From Phormidesmis priestleyi (GTDB lineage Bacteria > Cyanobacteriota > Cyanobacteriia > Phormidesmidales > Phormidesmidaceae): 10,477 nucleotides of DNA. The stretch spans positions 5,348 to 15,824 of the forward strand of contig QBMP01000072.1 of NCBI GenBank assembly GCA_003242115.1, read 5' to 3'. Every line of letters starts with the position of its first letter. Within the stretch, counting starts at the first letter, position 1. The notes below the pieces were generated by a model, which worked only from the letters and a program-made list of their open reading frames with translations, was not told the origin of the DNA and did not search any database. The position numbers and the translations under genes are program-made. Below, one piece after another: positions 1-7,627 of the stretch.

Positions 1-462
1 CTGCAATAGCTCCCGCGAGAGCTCAGCATTTAGCCGCACCCCCGGCACCGAAAAATCGCTTTCCTCAATCGGCTCATCGATTTCTAAGATCATCAGCGCC
101 CCGGTGCGATTTTGGCTCAGCCCTTTGACCGCCTCAACCAGTTCATCAATCACGCTATGAGCCGTCGAAAGGTGACTATCTGAAGCCATAAATAGCTGCA
201 TCACTTCGCCTCGGCCCAATTGCTCTAACAGCCGCCGAAACTCCGGCACTAGCATCATCGCTAGCGCCACTGAGGCCCCTAGCAGCAGCTTTTCCATCAC
301 AAACGGCAGCAGCCACAGACCCGCCGCTTCGCTGAGTAAGGTCGCGGCCATAAGCACCATTAGCCCTTGCACCATCCACAGGGTGCGGCGATCGCGAATC
401 ATCGCCAGCACCATGTAGACCAGTGCAAACACTAAAACAATATCAAGCAGGGTGCGATACAA
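1..462 (-). CDS. cdaA: Diadenylate cyclase CdaA, 5' part (cut by window edge)
   Basis: The protein belongs to the membrane diadenylate cyclase family (CdaA/DisA_N), which joins two ATP into c-di-AMP. The visible 154 residues hold the N-terminal membrane part: hydrophobic stretches near residues 5-22, 28-50 and 55-67, with the family-like RRTLWMVQG between the first two. The linker EFRRLLEQLGRGE follows, and then the start of the catalytic domain (TGALMILEIDEP, then VRLNAELSRELL). The DGA and RHR catalytic motifs lie beyond base 1 and cannot be checked. An in-frame TGA at 466-468 limits the start. The first usable codon is TTG at 462, with an AGG (471-473 on the plus strand) eight bases before it; ATG codons come only inside the first membrane segment. 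This makes the N-terminus short. The gene sits 25 bases after lysA on the same strand, so cotranscription is likely. Family assignment is firm; the start is not. Confidence 0.85.
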   Translation of the reverse strand, partial: MYRTLLDIVLVFALVYMVLAMIRDRRTLWMVQGLMVLMAATLLSEAAGLWLLPFVMEKLLLGASVALAMMLVPEFRRLLEQLGRGEVMQLFMASDSHLSTAHSVIDELVEAVKGLSQNRTGALMILEIDEPIEESDFSVPGVRLNAELSRELLQ

Positions 463-487
463 GAGTCAAACCTGTGTCACCATTATC

Positions 488-1936
488 TTAGAAGGGCTTT
501 AGCGCATCCGGCAAACAGTCTTGACGAACCAAATCGGCGTAGGTTTCCCGGCGCAAAATTAGATCGGCCTTACCATCAGCGACTAGCACCGCCGCTGGAC
601 GCGGCACCCGGTTGTAGTTGGAGGCCATGCTGTAGTTATACGCGCCCGTAGCCGGGACGACTACGATATCACCGGCACTCAAAGGCGGCAAGCTAGCGGC
701 ATGAATCACCACGTCGCCCGATTCGCAGTGCTTGCCCGCCAACGTTACGGTTTCACTCAAAGGCGCAGACATTTGGCTAGCGGCCAGCACTCGGTACACC
801 GACTGGTAGGTAATGGGGCGCGGATTATCTGACATGCCGCCATCGACCGCTACGTAGGTGCGAATTCCGGGCACCGTTTTTTGGCTGCCGACGGTGTAAG
901 CGGTGACGCAAGCCGATCCGATCAGCGATCGCCCCGGCTCACACAAAATCTTCGGCAGCGGCAAATCGGTTGCTTTACAGGCCGCCGCCAAACTTTCACA
1001 CACGGTTTTAGCCCATTCATCAATGCTCGGCGGATCGTCTGACTCGGTGTAGCGAATCCCCAAACCGCCGCCAATATCAATCTCTTTAATCGGCAAACCG
1101 TAGCGCTCAGCAACTTTAAACCAGCGCACCATCACCGCTGGCAAATCATGATGGGGCTGAAGCTCAAAGATCTGTGAGCCAATGTGCGCATGAAGCCCGA
1201 TGCAGTTCAGGCCGCTGCCATCTTTGGACAAGTAGGCAAACACCTCCTCTAGCTGGTCAGGATCAAAGCCAAATTTACTGTCAATATGGCCGGTCTGAAT
1301 GTATTCGTGCGTGTGGCACTCAATGCCGGGAGTCAGCCGCAGCAAAATGGTTGCTGTTTTGCCAGCGGCGATTGTCAACTGATTCAAAGATTTCAGCTCG
1401 TGCCAGTTGTCCACGACAATCCGCGCGTCTGCTGCAAAGCCGAGTTCGAGTTCTTCTAATGACTTGTTATTGCCGTGAAAATAAAGCATTTCACCCGTTG
1501 CCCCTGCTGCCACCGCCGTTTGCAGCTCACCTCCGGAGACGACATCAATGGCAATGCCTTCTTGCAGGGCGATCGCGCAGACCGCTAAGCAGTTCCAAGC
1601 CTTTGAGGCGTATACAATCAGCGATTCACCCGGATAGTACTGCTCAAAAGCCTGTTTGTACTGACGGCAAGCGGTTCGTAGCGTTTGCTCATCTAATATA
1701 TAGAGCGGCGATCCAAACTGCTCGACCAGATTCACCACGTCACAGCCGCCCACGCTCAGGTGATCCTGGTCATTGACTGCTGCATTCAGCGGCATCAGGC
1801 TCTGATTAGGAGATGTTTCTAGGGTTTCTACTGATGTTTCTTTGGGGAGATATCGCAGGCTAGAGGCGGCAGCTTGCATGTTTTGAGGGTCGCGTTCTGG
1901 GGCGGATGAGCTTTTGGCCGAAACAGTGGAAACCAT
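488..1936 (-). CDS. lysA: Diaminopimelate decarboxylase
   Basis: This is a PLP enzyme that decarboxylates meso-2,6-diaminopimelate to L-lysine, the last step of bacterial lysine synthesis in the cytosol. The 482 residues show the alanine-racemase-like barrel and the C-terminal beta domain. The PLP lysine is K112 in YASKA (109-113). HIGSQ lies at 251-255, the phosphate-binding GGG at 289-291, EPGR at 333-336, the active-site cysteine in CESGD (404-408), and YNYSMASNYN at 433-442. Residues 1-60 are a polar extension ahead of the conserved core, so the true start could be M20 or M48; the first ATG is kept because a plausible promoter lies just upstream. The gene is divergent from rimI and is followed at 25 bases by cdaA. 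Diaminopimelate is also the peptidoglycan cross-linking residue, so this enzyme draws on a cell-wall precursor. No frameshift or missing motif is seen. Confidence 0.97.
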   Translation of the reverse strand: MVSTVSAKSSSAPERDPQNMQAAASSLRYLPKETSVETLETSPNQSLMPLNAAVNDQDHLSVGGCDVVNLVEQFGSPLYILDEQTLRTACRQYKQAFEQYYPGESLIVYASKAWNCLAVCAIALQEGIAIDVVSGGELQTAVAAGATGEMLYFHGNNKSLEELELGFAADARIVVDNWHELKSLNQLTIAAGKTATILLRLTPGIECHTHEYIQTGHIDSKFGFDPDQLEEVFAYLSKDGSGLNCIGLHAHIGSQIFELQPHHDLPAVMVRWFKVAERYGLPIKEIDIGGGLGIRYTESDDPPSIDEWAKTVCESLAAACKATDLPLPKILCEPGRSLIGSACVTAYTVGSQKTVPGIRTYVAVDGGMSDNPRPITYQSVYRVLAASQMSAPLSETVTLAGKHCESGDVVIHAASLPPLSAGDIVVVPATGAYNYSMASNYNRVPRPAAVLVADGKADLILRRETYADLVRQDCLPDALKPF

Positions 1937-1960
1937 AAGGCGGATTGAGGTGGGTTAGGA

Positions 1961-1989
1961 AAAATAGACTCCAGACTATCAGTGTACAA
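1961..1989 (-). promoter_or_regulatory. Candidate lysA promoter, overlapping a candidate rimI -10
   Basis: On the minus strand TTGTAC (1984-1989) and TATTTT (1961-1966) are spaced 17 bases apart, about 25 bases before the lysA ATG. The -35 match is weak (3 of 6) and the -10 moderate (4 of 6). On the plus strand TACAAT (1985-1990, 5 of 6 to TATAAT) could be the -10 of rimI, so the two divergent promoters would share the same bases. No good -35 is seen for the plus-strand candidate. Assigned by eye only. Confidence 0.3.
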
Positions 1990-2008
1990 TTGAGCGCTAT
2001 ACCCGCGT

Positions 2009-2734
2009 GTGCCCATTTCATCAGCATGGGCTGTTTTTTTGGCTTTTTTAGCTTGCTTGCCGATGATCGAAGCGGATTTGCCTGCCGTCTTAGCGCTCGA
2101 TCAGCGCTGCTTGGGCGGTCTTTGGACGCGATCCGGCTACCAGCGAGAACTCGATAGCGACTGTAGTGATTTATTAGTGCTGGTTAGTGCGCCAACGGCC
2201 GAGGGGCTGCGCCAACGGCGAAATGCCTTTAATTCAGCTTTACCGCCTGCCAGTTTAGCGGCCAGGTTTGCGGCCAGTTTGGTTGCCGATTTCAATGCTG
2301 ATTTAGCCGCGAGCGATCCGACAGCATCGACGCCAGCTAGCGCGATCGCGCTGCTCGGTACCGGCTGTCTGTGGGCGATTTTGGAAGAAGCTCACATTAC
2401 GACCCTGGCCATAGAGCCCGCTTATCAGGGGCAAAAGCTCGGTCAGGTACTGTTGAGTGAACTTTTGCTATGCGCCTACCGCCGAGGGTTAACCAGAGCC
2501 ACCTTGGAAGTCAGAGCCGCCAATGAGCCCGCATTAAAGCTATATCAAAAGTTTGATTTTAAAGAAGCCGGGATTCGTAAGCGCTACTACTCAGATGGTG
2601 AAAATGCCCGGATTTTGTGGCGCAGCGGCCTGCAAACAGAGCAGGCTGTGGATCAAATTAAGCAGCACCAGCAGGCTGCATTTACAGCGCTGAGCGATCG
2701 CTACCAGCCCGATTTCAGCCAGTCGTCAAAATAA
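2009..2734 (+). CDS. rimI: Ribosomal protein alanine N-acetyltransferase (GNAT)
   Basis: This is a GNAT acetyltransferase of the RimI type, which in E. coli transfers acetyl from acetyl-CoA to the N-terminal alanine of ribosomal protein S18. With M1 at 2009, the N-terminal part has the cyanobacterial-type LGGLWTRSGYQRELDS (35-50). The acetyl-CoA loop QGQKLG is at 140-145 within motif A, motif B has NEPALKLY (172-179), and the C-terminus has RKRYYSDGENARILW (190-204). The start is uncertain. TTG at 2039 or ATG at 2063 would give an N-terminus nearer the family length, and residues 1-18 look unlike a RimI start. Residues about 61-112 form an Ala-rich segment that appears to be an insertion. The tail after residue 205 is also longer than usual. 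The gene is divergent from lysA and lies upstream of clpC. The substrate is inferred from the family; other GNAT targets are possible. Confidence 0.85.
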   Translation: MPISSAWAVFLAFLACLPMIEADLPAVLALDQRCLGGLWTRSGYQRELDSDCSDLLVLVSAPTAEGLRQRRNAFNSALPPASLAARFAASLVADFNADLAASDPTASTPASAIALLGTGCLWAILEEAHITTLAIEPAYQGQKLGQVLLSELLLCAYRRGLTRATLEVRAANEPALKLYQKFDFKEAGIRKRYYSDGENARILWRSGLQTEQAVDQIKQHQQAAFTALSDRYQPDFSQSSK

Positions 2735-3088
2735 TTTTAGCCGGATGCTGGCGCGTGCATTGACCCAAAAGCACCCAAAAGCCTCATCCACAGGTCTATT
2801 CGGCACTCAGCACAAAGGTTAGCCGGAGCGGACAATCACTATTTTGTCACGGATTCATGACAATAGGCTCCCCAAGACTTCCCAAAACTTAATTCTGTTT
2901 TTTCATGAGTCATGAGCGCTGATTTGTGCATCAGAAACAACACGGTAGCCCAGATAGCCAAAAATATTTTTTTCAGCCCTGCGATCGCTTCTTTCCTCTC
3001 AGGGTAGTAAATACCGCCCACACCCTACGAATTTTTGCTGTGCTAGAATCAGCCTAACCAGCCCACAGCAAGGTGATGGAATACCGCC
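2735..3088 (+). promoter_or_regulatory. 354-base clpC leader/promoter region with small repeats
   Basis: No gene is seen here. The region holds a perfect tandem 10-mer ACCCAAAAGC (2763-2772 and 2773-2782). TTAGCCGGA occurs twice (2737-2745, 2819-2827). There is an inverted repeat TTGTCA/TGACAA (2844-2849 with 2858-2863, 8-base loop). Three copies of TCATGA occur (2855-2860, 2903-2908, 2910-2915), the last two as a tandem TCATGAG. A HIP1 site lies at 2981-2988. A possible -10 TAGAAT is at 3044-3049 without a convincing -35. Ahead of the clpC ATG lie AAGGTGA (3070-3076) and GGA (3078-3080), purine-rich enough to serve as a ribosome binding site. No clear terminator for rimI was found. The length and repeats suggest regulated expression of clpC, which is inference. 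Confidence 0.45.
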
Positions 3089-5578
3089 ATGTTTGAACGC
3101 TTCACAGAAAAGGCCATTAAGGTCATCATGCTTGCCCAAGAAGAGGCCCGCCGACTCGGGCACAACTTCGTGGGTACAGAACAAATTCTGCTCGGATTGA
3201 TTGGCGAAGGCACTGGCGTCGCTGCCAAAGTACTGAAATCTATGGGGGTCAACTTAAAAGACGCTCGGATTGAAGTGGAGAAAATTATTGGCCGGGGATC
3301 AGGATTCGTTGCCGTTGAGATTCCGTTTACGCCCAGGGCTAAGCGCGTACTTGAGCTATCGCTCGAAGAAGCGCGTCAGCTCGGTCACAACTATATTGGC
3401 ACTGAGCACTTACTGCTCGGCCTCATTCGTGAGGGCGAAGGCGTTGCTGCCCGCGTATTAGAAAACTTAGGCGTCGATCTTTCTAAGGTACGCACCCAGG
3501 TTATTCGGATGCTGGGTGAAACGGCTGAAGTTTCTGGCAGTGGTGGTAGCGGTGGTCGCACCAAAACCCCAACGCTTGATGAGTTTGGCTCTAACCTCAC
3601 GCAGATGGCAGCCGATGGCAAGCTCGATCCGGTAGTTGGCCGTCAAAAAGAAATTGAGCGCGTCATTCAAATTCTGGGACGCCGCACCAAAAACAATCCG
3701 GTACTTATCGGTGAACCCGGTGTAGGTAAGACTGCGATCGCCGAAGGGCTTGCCCAGCGTATTGGCAATGGCGACATTCCCGACATTTTGGAAGATAAGC
3801 GCGTCGTCACGCTAGATATTGGGTTGCTGGTGGCAGGCACCAAATACCGAGGTGAATTTGAAGAGCGCCTGAAGAAAATCATGGACGAAATTCGTTCTGC
3901 CGGGAACGTGATTTTGGTGATTGATGAAGTGCACACCTTAATTGGCGCGGGTGCAGCGGAAGGCGCGATTGATGCGGCTAATATTCTCAAGCCAGCATTG
4001 GCTAGAGGTGAGCTGCAATGCATTGGTGCCACCACCCTTGATGAGTATCGCAAGCACATTGAGCGAGACGCGGCCCTAGAGCGGCGTTTTCAGCCGGTAA
4101 TGGTGGGCGAACCGAGTGTCGAAGAAACCATTGAGATTCTGTACGGACTGCGCGATCGCTACGAGCAGCACCACAAGCTCAAGATTCTAGATGAGTCGAT
4201 AGAAGCTGCCGCTAAGCTTTCTGACCGCTATATTGCCGACCGATTTTTGCCCGATAAAGCAATTGATCTGATTGATGAAGCCGGTTCACGGGTGCGCTTA
4301 CTGAATTCTCAGCTGCCACCTGCGGCCAAAGAACTAGATAAAGAGCTGCGCCAAGTGCTCAAAGACAAAGACAACGCCGTGCGTTCTCAAGACTTTGATC
4401 AGGCCGGGGAACTGCGCGATCGGGAAATGGAGATCAAGTCTGAAATTCGAGCGATCGCTCAAAATAAAAAGGCTGAGGACGACGAGAAAACCAAAGACAC
4501 TTCCCCCGAAGTTACCGAAGAGGACATCGCCCACATCGTCGCGTCTTGGACAGGGGTACCCGTTCAAAAGTTGACCGAAAGCGAATCTGAAAAGCTGCTG
4601 CACATGGAAGATGTGCTCCATCAGCGCCTCATCGGTCAAGACGAAGCCGTCAGAGCCATTTCACGCGCCATTCGCCGTGCCCGTGTGGGCCTCAAAAACC
4701 CCAACCGGCCCATTGCTAGCTTCGTCTTCTCTGGCCCGACTGGCGTAGGTAAAACCGAGCTAGCCAAGTCACTCGCCTCCTATTTCTTCGGATCAGAAGA
4801 CTCGATGATTCGTCTCGATATGTCCGAATTTATGGAGCGCCACACAGTTTCTAAGCTGATTGGTTCGCCACCGGGCTACGTCGGCTACAACGAAGGCGGT
4901 CAGCTCACCGAAGCGGTGCGTCGTCGCCCCTACACCGTCGTACTGTTCGATGAAATCGAAAAAGCCCACCCCGATGTGTTCAACATGCTGCTGCAAATTT
5001 TGGAAGATGGTCGCTTGACCGACGCCAAAGGCCGCACCGTAGACTTTAAAAACACGTTGCTGATCTTGACCTCGAACATCGGTTCTAAGGTCATTGAGAA
5101 AGGCGGCGGCGGATTGGGCTTCGAGCTTGAAGCCGATCAGGCCGAGTCGCAGTACAACCGCATTCGCTCCTTGGTAAATGAAGAACTCAAGCAGTACTTC
5201 CGCCCTGAGTTCTTGAACCGACTGGACGAAATCATCGTCTTCCGTCAGCTCACCAAAGATGAGGTCAAAGAGATCTCGGTGATCTTGCTCAAGGAGGTCT
5301 TTGTCCGCTTAGAGGAGAAGGGCATTCACTTAGAGGTCACTGATAAGTTCAAAGACCGGCTGGTCGAAGAGGGCTACAACCCCAGCTATGGAGCAAGGCC
5401 ACTGCGTCGAGCAATCATGCGCCTGCTAGAAGACAGCTTAGCTGAAGAAATTCTCTCTGGCCGCATCAAAGATGGCAGCACGGCCACCGTTGATATCGGA
5501 GAAGATAACAAGGTTGTCGTGACCACCTCTTCTACAGCCGCCGAAGAGCAGCGTGAGCTGATTACCGCAGCGGAGTAG
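3089..5578 (+). CDS. clpC: ClpC, AAA+ unfoldase of the Clp protease
   Basis: ClpC is an HSP100 hexamer that unfolds substrates and feeds them into the Clp peptidase (in cyanobacteria ClpP with ClpR). The 829 residues contain a double Clp-N repeat (about 3-145) with [17 protein letters not shown] and [17 protein letters not shown] as its two halves, then a Gly/Ser linker (149-157). D1 has Walker A GEPGVGKT (208-215), Walker B ending D279-E280 and the [10 protein letters not shown] arginine-finger region (325-334). The middle domain carries a UVR-type motif (about 424-459). D2 has Walker A GPTGVGKT (549-556), Walker B VVLFDE (617-622), the LGF peptidase-docking loop (676-678) and [11 protein letters not shown] (704-714). 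The start ATG gives the standard [13 protein letters not shown]-terminus. No key residue is missing. It sits alone behind a long leader and ends in a strong terminator, so it is probably monocistronic. In cyanobacteria and chloroplasts ClpC is usually essential. Confidence 0.98.
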   Translation: MFERFTEKAIKVIMLAQEEARRLGHNFVGTEQILLGLIGEGTGVAAKVLKSMGVNLKDARIEVEKIIGRGSGFVAVEIPFTPRAKRVLELSLEEARQLGHNYIGTEHLLLGLIREGEGVAARVLENLGVDLSKVRTQVIRMLGETAEVSGSGGSGGRTKTPTLDEFGSNLTQMAADGKLDPVVGRQKEIERVIQILGRRTKNNPVLIGEPGVGKTAIAEGLAQRIGNGDIPDILEDKRVVTLDIGLLVAGTKYRGEFEERLKKIMDEIRSAGNVILVIDEVHTLIGAGAAEGAIDAANILKPALARGELQCIGATTLDEYRKHIERDAALERRFQPVMVGEPSVEETIEILYGLRDRYEQHHKLKILDESIEAAAKLSDRYIADRFLPDKAIDLIDEAGSRVRLLNSQLPPAAKELDKELRQVLKDKDNAVRSQDFDQAGELRDREMEIKSEIRAIAQNKKAEDDEKTKDTSPEVTEEDIAHIVASWTGVPVQKLTESESEKLLHMEDVLHQRLIGQDEAVRAISRAIRRARVGLKNPNRPIASFVFSGPTGVGKTELAKSLASYFFGSEDSMIRLDMSEFMERHTVSKLIGSPPGYVGYNEGGQLTEAVRRRPYTVVLFDEIEKAHPDVFNMLLQILEDGRLTDAKGRTVDFKNTLLILTSNIGSKVIEKGGGGLGFELEADQAESQYNRIRSLVNEELKQYFRPEFLNRLDEIIVFRQLTKDEVKEISVILLKEVFVRLEEKGIHLEVTDKFKDRLVEEGYNPSYGARPLRRAIMRLLEDSLAEEILSGRIKDGSTATVDIGEDNKVVVTTSSTAAEEQRELITAAE

Positions 5579-5582
5579 AGAT

Positions 5583-5640
5583 CCCTCCAGATCATCGGTT
5601 AATAAAAAGGTCTGGAGGGTTATTCCTTCAGACCTTTTTT
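5583..5640 (+). terminator. clpC terminator with a competing upstream arm
   Basis: A 15-bp stem pairs 5604-5618 (AAAAAGGTCTGGAGG) with 5625-5639 across a 6-base loop, with one G-T wobble, and ends in a run of T. It begins 25 bases after the clpC stop. The left arm also overlaps a second perfect hairpin: CCCTCCAGA (5583-5591) pairs with TCTGGAGGG (5611-5619). The two folds cannot form together, which resembles a terminator/antiterminator pair. The T-run is mirrored by an A-run, so the stem could also stop transcription from the other side. Confidence 0.88.
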
Positions 5641-5827
5641 GATGGATTGGAGTAATAAGTCAGTGTAATTGGCCAAGGCTAGACAGCTTTTGTAAACAGA
5701 CGTAACGCTGTCTTGCTTTGTTTAGCAAGGAAAATCAATAATTAGGATAAGGCAAGTGAGCGCATTCTCGTAATGACTTTTGTAGCGGCCTGCCATTCTT
5801 TTTAGACATATAGCTGGTGAGATTGCC
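5641..5827 (+). promoter_or_regulatory. Upstream region of the Lys/Ala-rich protein gene
   Basis: No gene is seen. Two stem-loops overlap by two bases: AGACAGC (5681-5687) with GCTGTCT (5707-5713), and CTTGCT (5712-5717) with AGCAAG (5724-5729). AT-rich sequence around 5728-5757 could hold a promoter, but no hexamer pair stands out. GGTGAG (5816-5821) lies six bases before the ATG at 5828 and is a good ribosome binding site, supporting that start. Confidence 0.35.
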
Positions 5828-6415
5828 ATGATTGGTGGAATATTCGAGACGATTGGTAGAACACTAGGGGTCGGTAAAGAGAAATTCTTTTTAGAACTCG
5901 ATGAAGCCGCTGAAACCGCTGAAAGCATTGCTAAAAGTACGGTGGAGAAAGTGAAAGCACCGGCTGCTAAGGCTGTCGAAGCCGTTAAAGAAGTGTCTGG
6001 TGATGTGGCGGAGAAAGCCAAAGATGCCGCCGCTAAAGCTGAAGACGCGATAGAGAAAGCGACGGCTAAGAACGCGGCTAAAACGCCTGATAAAAAAGAG
6101 GCAAAGAAAAAAGCTGCCAAGAAAACGACTGCGAAAAAAGGGGCTAGCCAGAATGGGGCTGCGCCCGTGGCCGCAGAACCTGCACCTGTAGCGGCATTAC
6201 CGCCTGCGCCACCCACGCCAGAAGAGCTGATTGTGAATGCGATCGCAGCTGGCAGCAAAAAAACCGATGCTCAAGGCAACCTCGTCGAAGAGGTTCAAAC
6301 CTTTTCGACCGACCACCTCATGCCCTTAGGCAATCGCAGCCGCCGTCGCCCTGGCCCTAGCTTCGGCGCATTCAAAAGCATGGCCAAAGAGGTTAATCCT
6401 CGCCTTAAAAACTAA
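5828..6415 (+). CDS. Lys/Ala-rich histone H1/LEA-like protein, function unknown
   Basis: I do not recognise a named gene. The 195 residues divide into clear parts. Residues 1-27 are amphipathic (MIGGIFETIGRTLGVGKEKF at the start). Residues 28-82 are Ala/Lys/Glu-rich with recurring units such as EKVKAPAAKAVEAVKE and EKAKDAAAKAEDAIEKA, predicted to form long amphipathic helix. Residues 89-104 are almost all Lys, Ala and Thr, like a histone H1 tail, and 111-131 are a Pro/Ala linker. Residues 132-195 look like the one conserved block, with TDHLMPLGNRSRRRPGPSF (161-179) and AFKSMAKEVNP (181-191). There is no signal peptide and no cysteine. A good ribosome binding site precedes the ATG, and the gene has its own terminator. 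It could be a nucleoid-associated protein, a LEA-like stress protein or an RNA-binding protein; I infer nothing firmer. Confidence 0.85.
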   Translation: MIGGIFETIGRTLGVGKEKFFLELDEAAETAESIAKSTVEKVKAPAAKAVEAVKEVSGDVAEKAKDAAAKAEDAIEKATAKNAAKTPDKKEAKKKAAKKTTAKKGASQNGAAPVAAEPAPVAALPPAPPTPEELIVNAIAAGSKKTDAQGNLVEEVQTFSTDHLMPLGNRSRRRPGPSFGAFKSMAKEVNPRLKN

Positions 6416-6434
6416 GAAACGCTTTAATCGCGAC

Positions 6435-6479
6435 AAATATGGGCCAGAAACAATCATGTGATTCTGGCCCATATTTTTT
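6435..6479. terminator. Perfect hairpin terminator between convergent genes
   Basis: A perfect 15-bp stem pairs AAATATGGGCCAGAA (6435-6449) with its complement at 6462-6476 around a 12-base loop, followed on the plus strand by a run of T to 6479. It begins 20 bases after the stop of the Lys/Ala-rich gene and lies 45 bases from the 3' end of the minus-strand DUF362 gene. It is a strong plus-strand terminator. On the minus strand the tail is only ATATTTG, so termination there is weaker but likely. Confidence 0.88.
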
Positions 6480-6523
6480 GGGTGCTTGCGGATCTGGCTC
6501 CAAGGCTATAGCAGCAAGCCTAC

Positions 6524-7534
6524 CTATCGGGTGGCATAAGCCGCCATCGGCTCTTTAATAAAGCGGATGTACAAATGCTTGAAGGTAGACTTCAGCACCC
6601 TGGGCGCACCAAAATCAATCGGCACCATTTGCTCGGGCAGTTTCCAGTCGGCTAGTGCCAGCTCAGCGGGCTGCATTAGCGGAAAGGCGATCGCGGCGAG
6701 TTCTGGGCACAGGCCCAAGCGCTGGCTTTGGGCTACGGTCGGCACAATCGCAGGATCTATTTGCAAAATTTCGAGCATGGCGCGATCCAGGGCAAACACA
6801 TTGTTAGAAGCGCCCAATACGCCCAAATCTCTGGGTTCGCCGTTAATCGGCCCGCTGCCTTCTTGGCCGACAATGCCATCGATAATGGTGAGCTGTGGGG
6901 CAATCGCTCTGGCGGTTTCGACCAGCATCGTGCCAAAGCGCTGAGCGTCTTTACCGGCTTCCATGTGCCACCAAGCCTTCATCTTGCCCGGTACACAGCC
7001 AAACAGATTTTTTACACCCAGTGACATCGTGAGCTGAACGTGAGATTTTACCTTGGGTAAATTGATTACTACATCGGCTTCCATCGCTTCTTTAGAGAGC
7101 AAAAAATTGTCAAAGCCTTCGCGGCCAATAGGGTAGCGCTGACCGTGCATTTCAATAATCGGCACATCGGCTTTAGCGGCCCACTCTAGTAAGCCATTGG
7201 CTTTGGCGACGCCGTGAGCGCTACCAAAGGCCGGACTATCGCCCAAAAAGGGTTTGCCGCCAGCAGCCTGTACCAGTTTGGCGACGCAGTAGACGATTTC
7301 GGGGCGAGTAGTGCAGCCTTTGGTGGGGCGTGAGCTGGTGAGGAGGTTGGGCTTGAGGAGGACGCGATCGCCCAGTTTGACAAACTGCGCCATGCCGCCC
7401 ATCGGCGCTAGCAGCGTCACTAACTGCTGCTGCAACCCTTCAACGTCATAGCTCTGGGCTCGGATTAAACTCACCGATGGCGTTACCGCTTCCATTGATC
7501 CGTTTCCCCTTAAAAGGCATGGCTCACTTATCAT
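6524..7534 (-). CDS. DUF362 domain-containing protein
   Basis: The sequence matches the DUF362 family, whose function is unknown; some relatives carry a C-terminal 4Fe-4S ferredoxin domain, absent here. In the 336-residue reading, recognisable blocks are VLLKPNLL (58-65), GGKPFLGDSPAFGSA (92-106), INLPKVKSHVQLTMSLGVKN (157-176), LFGCVPGK (177-184) and DGIVGQEGSGPINGEPRDLG (219-238). These are the usual conserved segments of the domain and fill almost the whole protein. Five cysteines (6, 74, 83, 180, 276) are scattered and do not form a cluster motif. Two starts are possible. ATG at 7534 has AGGGAAG just upstream; ATG at 7495 (M14) has AAGGGGAAACGGA upstream and gives MEAVTPSVSLIRAQSYD, nearer the conserved start of the domain. 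No signal peptide is seen, so the protein is probably cytosolic. It is convergent with the preceding gene and divergent from the DUF554 gene. Confidence 0.88.
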   Translation of the reverse strand: MISEPCLLRGNGSMEAVTPSVSLIRAQSYDVEGLQQQLVTLLAPMGGMAQFVKLGDRVLLKPNLLTSSRPTKGCTTRPEIVYCVAKLVQAAGGKPFLGDSPAFGSAHGVAKANGLLEWAAKADVPIIEMHGQRYPIGREGFDNFLLSKEAMEADVVINLPKVKSHVQLTMSLGVKNLFGCVPGKMKAWWHMEAGKDAQRFGTMLVETARAIAPQLTIIDGIVGQEGSGPINGEPRDLGVLGASNNVFALDRAMLEILQIDPAIVPTVAQSQRLGLCPELAAIAFPLMQPAELALADWKLPEQMVPIDFGAPRVLKSTFKHLYIRFIKEPMAAYATR

Positions 7535-7627
7535 AAAGCTTCCCTACCTGACTCAGCGATCGCAACCCCTCAGCTCCTCAGCGCTAACTATTCAGTCTAT
7601 TCAGTGCCAACTACCCGTTCTAACTAA
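7535..7627. promoter_or_regulatory. Divergent spacer with two tandem repeats
   Basis: This 93-base region must carry the promoters of both the DUF362 and DUF554 genes. It holds a HIP1 site (7556-7563), an 8-base near-perfect tandem CCTCAGCT/CCTCAGCG (7568-7575, 7576-7583) and a perfect tandem 9-mer CTATTCAGT (7588-7596, 7597-7605). CTAACTA also occurs at 7584-7590 and 7620-7626. No clear sigma-70 hexamer pair was found and the DUF554 ATG lacks an evident ribosome binding site. Confidence 0.4.

Noticed and set aside
1174..1776. 200-codon open frame antisense to lysA
   Set aside because: The lysA frame carries all catalytic motifs; this frame has no recognisable domain and an Arg/Ser/Pro-rich composition typical of shadows.
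3076..3096. Six-codon mini-ORF (MEYRHV) overlapping the clpC ATG
   Set aside because: It could suggest translational coupling, but the purine-rich AAGGTGA runs straight into its ATG with no spacer, so initiation there is unlikely.
3667..4059. 130-codon open frame antisense to clpC
   Set aside because: It overlaps the D1 ATPase coding region; no independent evidence of a gene.
5681..5729. Small RNA gene suggested by two stem-loops before the Lys/Ala-rich gene
   Set aside because: The stems are short (7 and 6 bp), overlap each other, and have no promoter or terminator of their own.
5722..6258. 178-codon Ala/Phe-rich open frame on the minus strand
   Set aside because: It is the mirror of the Lys/Ala repeats of the plus-strand gene; antisense of GCT/AAA codons gives this composition automatically.
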